Shown in pieces: positions 6,181 through 7,758 of a stretch of DNA of 7,758 bases; positions within the stretch are counted from its first letter, which is position 1; every line of letters starts with the position of its first letter. This DNA comes from Nitrospirota bacterium. GTDB taxonomy: Bacteria; Nitrospirota; Nitrospiria; Nitrospirales; Nitrospiraceae. Location: positions 1 through 7,758 of the forward strand of contig JACRQB010000249.1 in NCBI GenBank assembly GCA_016222925.1, given 5' to 3'. Both the position numbers and the translations under genes were made by a program. The notes beneath the pieces are model-generated. The model made no database searches. It saw only the letters and a list, made by a program, of their open reading frames with translations, and was not told the DNA's origin.

Positions 6181-7598
6181 TATGTCTTCCGTAAGCGGGC
6201 GGCATAAAAGCCATCCATCCCGCACTCATTACCCATGGTAGAGAATGCGCCGCAGATGGTCACAAAGGGGAGAGCAGTGGCGGGAAGCCACGGCGCCACA
6301 GATTCACACATCCATCCAGGATAGGCTTCGCAAAAAGAGGTGACGACTCCTTCCGTCTCTTCCGTCTCCGTCGAGCAAGTACTATAGACCAGCACCCCAC
6401 CGGGTCGCAAGCAGGAAGCCACCGAGGCAAGGATTTCAGCTTGAAGTTTCTGGTGCCTGGCGAACGTCGAACTGTCCTTCCGCCATTTCGCCTCAGGATG
6501 TCGGCGCAACACACCCAACCCACTACACGGGGCATCCACGAGTATCCGATCGAACAGCGGCGGTTCCTTAGGGAGGTTCGACCCGCGGGCGATCACCCCG
6601 GCCCATTCGGATGGTGTTCTCACATCGCCGATGATCGGCACGACGCTCCGCACGCCCAGCCGTCCGCAATTTTGTCGGAGCAGGTCCACACGGAGAGTCT
6701 TCCGATCAACCGCATAGATCGTTCCATGATCACTCATGCGTTCGGCAAGATGCGTTGTCTTGCCGCCTGGAGCGGCGCAGGCGTCCAGCACGGTTTCGCC
6801 CGGTTGCGGATCAAGGATCAGAGGAATGAGTTGAGCCGCTTCATCTTCCACATAGAAATCGCCAGACTGGAACCCTGGCAACGCCGTGACAGCCTGGCCG
6901 TTTTCCAACACCACCCCGACAGGGCTGATAGCAGTCGGGTGTGCCTCAATACCGGCCTGCCGCAACTTCTCCAAAAACTCTTCCCTGGTGAGTCGATTGG
7001 CGTTCACTCGCAGGGTGACACTTGGGGCCGTACTGCTTGCTCGACAAGCCGATTCTGCTTGTTCAAGTCCCATTCGGCCGAGCCACCGCTCTGTCAGCCA
7101 AATTGGGATTCCATACCGAATAGATAACGATTGAGCCGGATAACTTGCTGGGTCTGGGAAAGGTGGCGCCGGCACACGAACAAGATTGCGCAGGACTCCG
7201 TTCACCAACCCGCTCCAATCACGGCCTAATTGTTTCGCGTAGGACTTCGTCAAGAGAACAGTTTCGTTCACCGCTGCGGAAGCCGGGACGCGATCGAGAA
7301 ACAGCAGCTGATAGGCGCCAAGCCGCAACAACATTTGAACCATGATGGGCAATCTGTGGAGAGGTTTGGCGAGAACCGCATCCAGTCTCCAATCGACTGT
7401 CTCTTGCCGCCGTAAGGTCCCGTACACCAGTTCCATTACCAGCGAACGGTCACGTGGCCGGGGAATTGAGGTGGCTCGTTGTTCAATCAGCGCATCGAGT
7501 GCGTCATCAGTTCGTTGACAGGACAAGAGAATAGAGAGCGCAATAGATCGGGGAGAGAGCCCCTGCACATCAGTACGCACCGGTCTTTCGTCAGTCAT
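6180..7598 (-). CDS. rsmB: 16S rRNA (cytosine-5) methyltransferase RsmB (Sun/Fmu family)
   Basis: RsmB uses S-adenosylmethionine to make m5C in 16S rRNA (C967 in E. coli). From the ATG at 7598 the protein has 472 residues. Residues about 15-145 form a NusB-like RNA-binding domain (RSIALSILL, RDRSLVMELVYGTLRRQETVDW, LGAYQLLFLDRVPASAAVNE, LVNGVLRNL). Next come the RsmB/RsmF-type linker (VTLRVNANRLTREEF) and the catalytic Rossmann domain: EDEAAQL (251-257), the cofactor loop VLDACAAPGGKTTHLAE (270-286), DAPCSGLG (355-362) with Cys358, and YSTCST (405-410) with Cys408. These two cysteines are the product-release and nucleophile residues of m5C methyltransferases. The C terminus has MDGFYAARLRK. 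The frame is open upstream to the window edge, but that stretch overlaps the fmt 3' end and looks non-coding, so 7598 is preferred. No clear Shine-Dalgarno sequence precedes it; GTG codons at residues 7 and 11 are weaker alternatives. Confidence 0.95.
   Translation of the reverse strand: MTDERPVRTDVQGLSPRSIALSILLSCQRTDDALDALIEQRATSIPRPRDRSLVMELVYGTLRRQETVDWRLDAVLAKPLHRLPIMVQMLLRLGAYQLLFLDRVPASAAVNETVLLTKSYAKQLGRDWSGLVNGVLRNLVRVPAPPFPDPASYPAQSLSIRYGIPIWLTERWLGRMGLEQAESACRASSTAPSVTLRVNANRLTREEFLEKLRQAGIEAHPTAISPVGVVLENGQAVTALPGFQSGDFYVEDEAAQLIPLILDPQPGETVLDACAAPGGKTTHLAERMSDHGTIYAVDRKTLRVDLLRQNCGRLGVRSVVPIIGDVRTPSEWAGVIARGSNLPKEPPLFDRILVDAPCSGLGVLRRHPEAKWRKDSSTFARHQKLQAEILASVASCLRPGGVLVYSTCSTETEETEGVVTSFCEAYPGWMCESVAPWLPATALPFVTICGAFSTMGNECGMDGFYAARLRKT
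6186..6190 (-). promoter_or_regulatory. Ribosome binding site of rpe
   Basis: GGAAG on the minus strand lies inside the last codons of rsmB, 5 bases before the ATG at 6180. It favours that start over an upstream ATG at 6225 and fits translation of rpe coupled to rsmB termination. Confidence 0.6.
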
Positions 7599-7638
7599 AG
7601 TTGGAACAAGGAGATGGCGACTATTGTGAAGAGAAGAG

Positions 7639-7758
7639 TTACGCCGTCGATGAACCCAATTGCATACCGGCCGTGACTCGGTGCCCAGCCAGAAATTGGC
7701 CAACCGACATGCGTTTCGAATTGGCCGTTTGGATTTCATGGATTTCAAGAACGCCCTC
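7639..7758 (-). CDS. fmt: Methionyl-tRNA formyltransferase, last 39 residues
   Basis: Reading the minus strand in triplets from base 7758 gives 39 codons ending in TAA at 7641-7639: EGVLEIHEIQTANSKRMSVG, then QFLAGHRVTAGMQLGSSTA. This resembles the C-terminal end of Fmt, which typically has a beta strand ending in LQP-G-KRMSA, then FL-GHRL-PG--LG. Fmt formylates initiator Met-tRNA, and its C-terminal domain binds the tRNA. No start codon is expected inside the window, since nearly all of the gene lies to the right. The position supports the call: fmt directly before rsmB is a common bacterial order (often def-fmt-rsmB). The stop is 40 bases before the rsmB ATG. The call rests on a short stretch plus context. 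Confidence 0.82.
   Translation of the reverse strand, partial: EGVLEIHEIQTANSKRMSVGQFLAGHRVTAGMQLGSSTA

Noticed and set aside
6441..7127. Long plus-strand open frame of 228 codons.
   Set aside because: It is entirely antisense to the RsmB catalytic and linker regions, whose motifs are unmistakable on the minus strand.
7595..7735. A 46-codon open minus-strand frame ending in a hydrophobic stretch (IGFIDGVTLLFTIVAISLF), with its TGA overlapping the rsmB ATG as ATGA.
   Set aside because: It has no usable start codon and a stop just upstream, and most of it overlaps the better supported fmt end. The membrane-like stretch is probably a chance by-product of another frame.

Overview
The window is an ordinary bacterial translation-gene neighbourhood with one striking element. 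Two gene sets converge on a short intergenic gap at about 2089-2176. GC content is moderate to high, genes are tightly packed, and there is no mobile element, CRISPR array, tRNA or rRNA. The gene order and protein style fit a free-living bacterium, most likely Nitrospirota (Nitrospira-like). That taxonomic guess rests on protein resemblance recalled from memory and was not searched.

Plus strand, 1-2088: the 3' part of thrS (threonyl-tRNA synthetase), then infC (initiation factor IF3), rpmI (ribosomal protein L35) and rplT (L20). This is the classic bacterial thrS-infC-rpmI-rplT cluster. infC appears to start at a non-standard ATC codon at 922, 15 bases after the last base of thrS, as expected for a gene under IF3 self-control.

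Minus strand, 7758-2177, read right to left: the last 39 codons of fmt (methionyl-tRNA formyltransferase, in a frame with no complete ORF inside the window), then rsmB (16S rRNA m5C methyltransferase), rpe (ribulose-phosphate 3-epimerase), pheS and pheT. Gaps are 40, -1, 9 and 8 bases, so this looks like one polycistronic unit whose promoter lies outside the window.

The notable point is that pheS (521 aa) and pheT (572 aa) are not the usual bacterial forms (roughly 330-350 and 800 aa). They have the archaeal/eukaryotic-cytosolic architecture: a long alpha subunit with an N-terminal winged-helix-like region of about 230 residues, and a short beta subunit without the EMAP-like tRNA-binding domain or the C-terminal FDX-ACB anticodon-binding domain. 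They sit immediately next to rplT, where many bacteria carry their own pheST on the same strand, but here in the opposite orientation and attached to the fmt-rsmB-rpe unit. This suggests replacement of the bacterial enzyme by an archaeal-type one. Archaeal-type PheRS is known in some bacteria, notably spirochaetes, so the enzyme type is not new, but the local arrangement deserves a check. I see no other candidate for an undescribed system.
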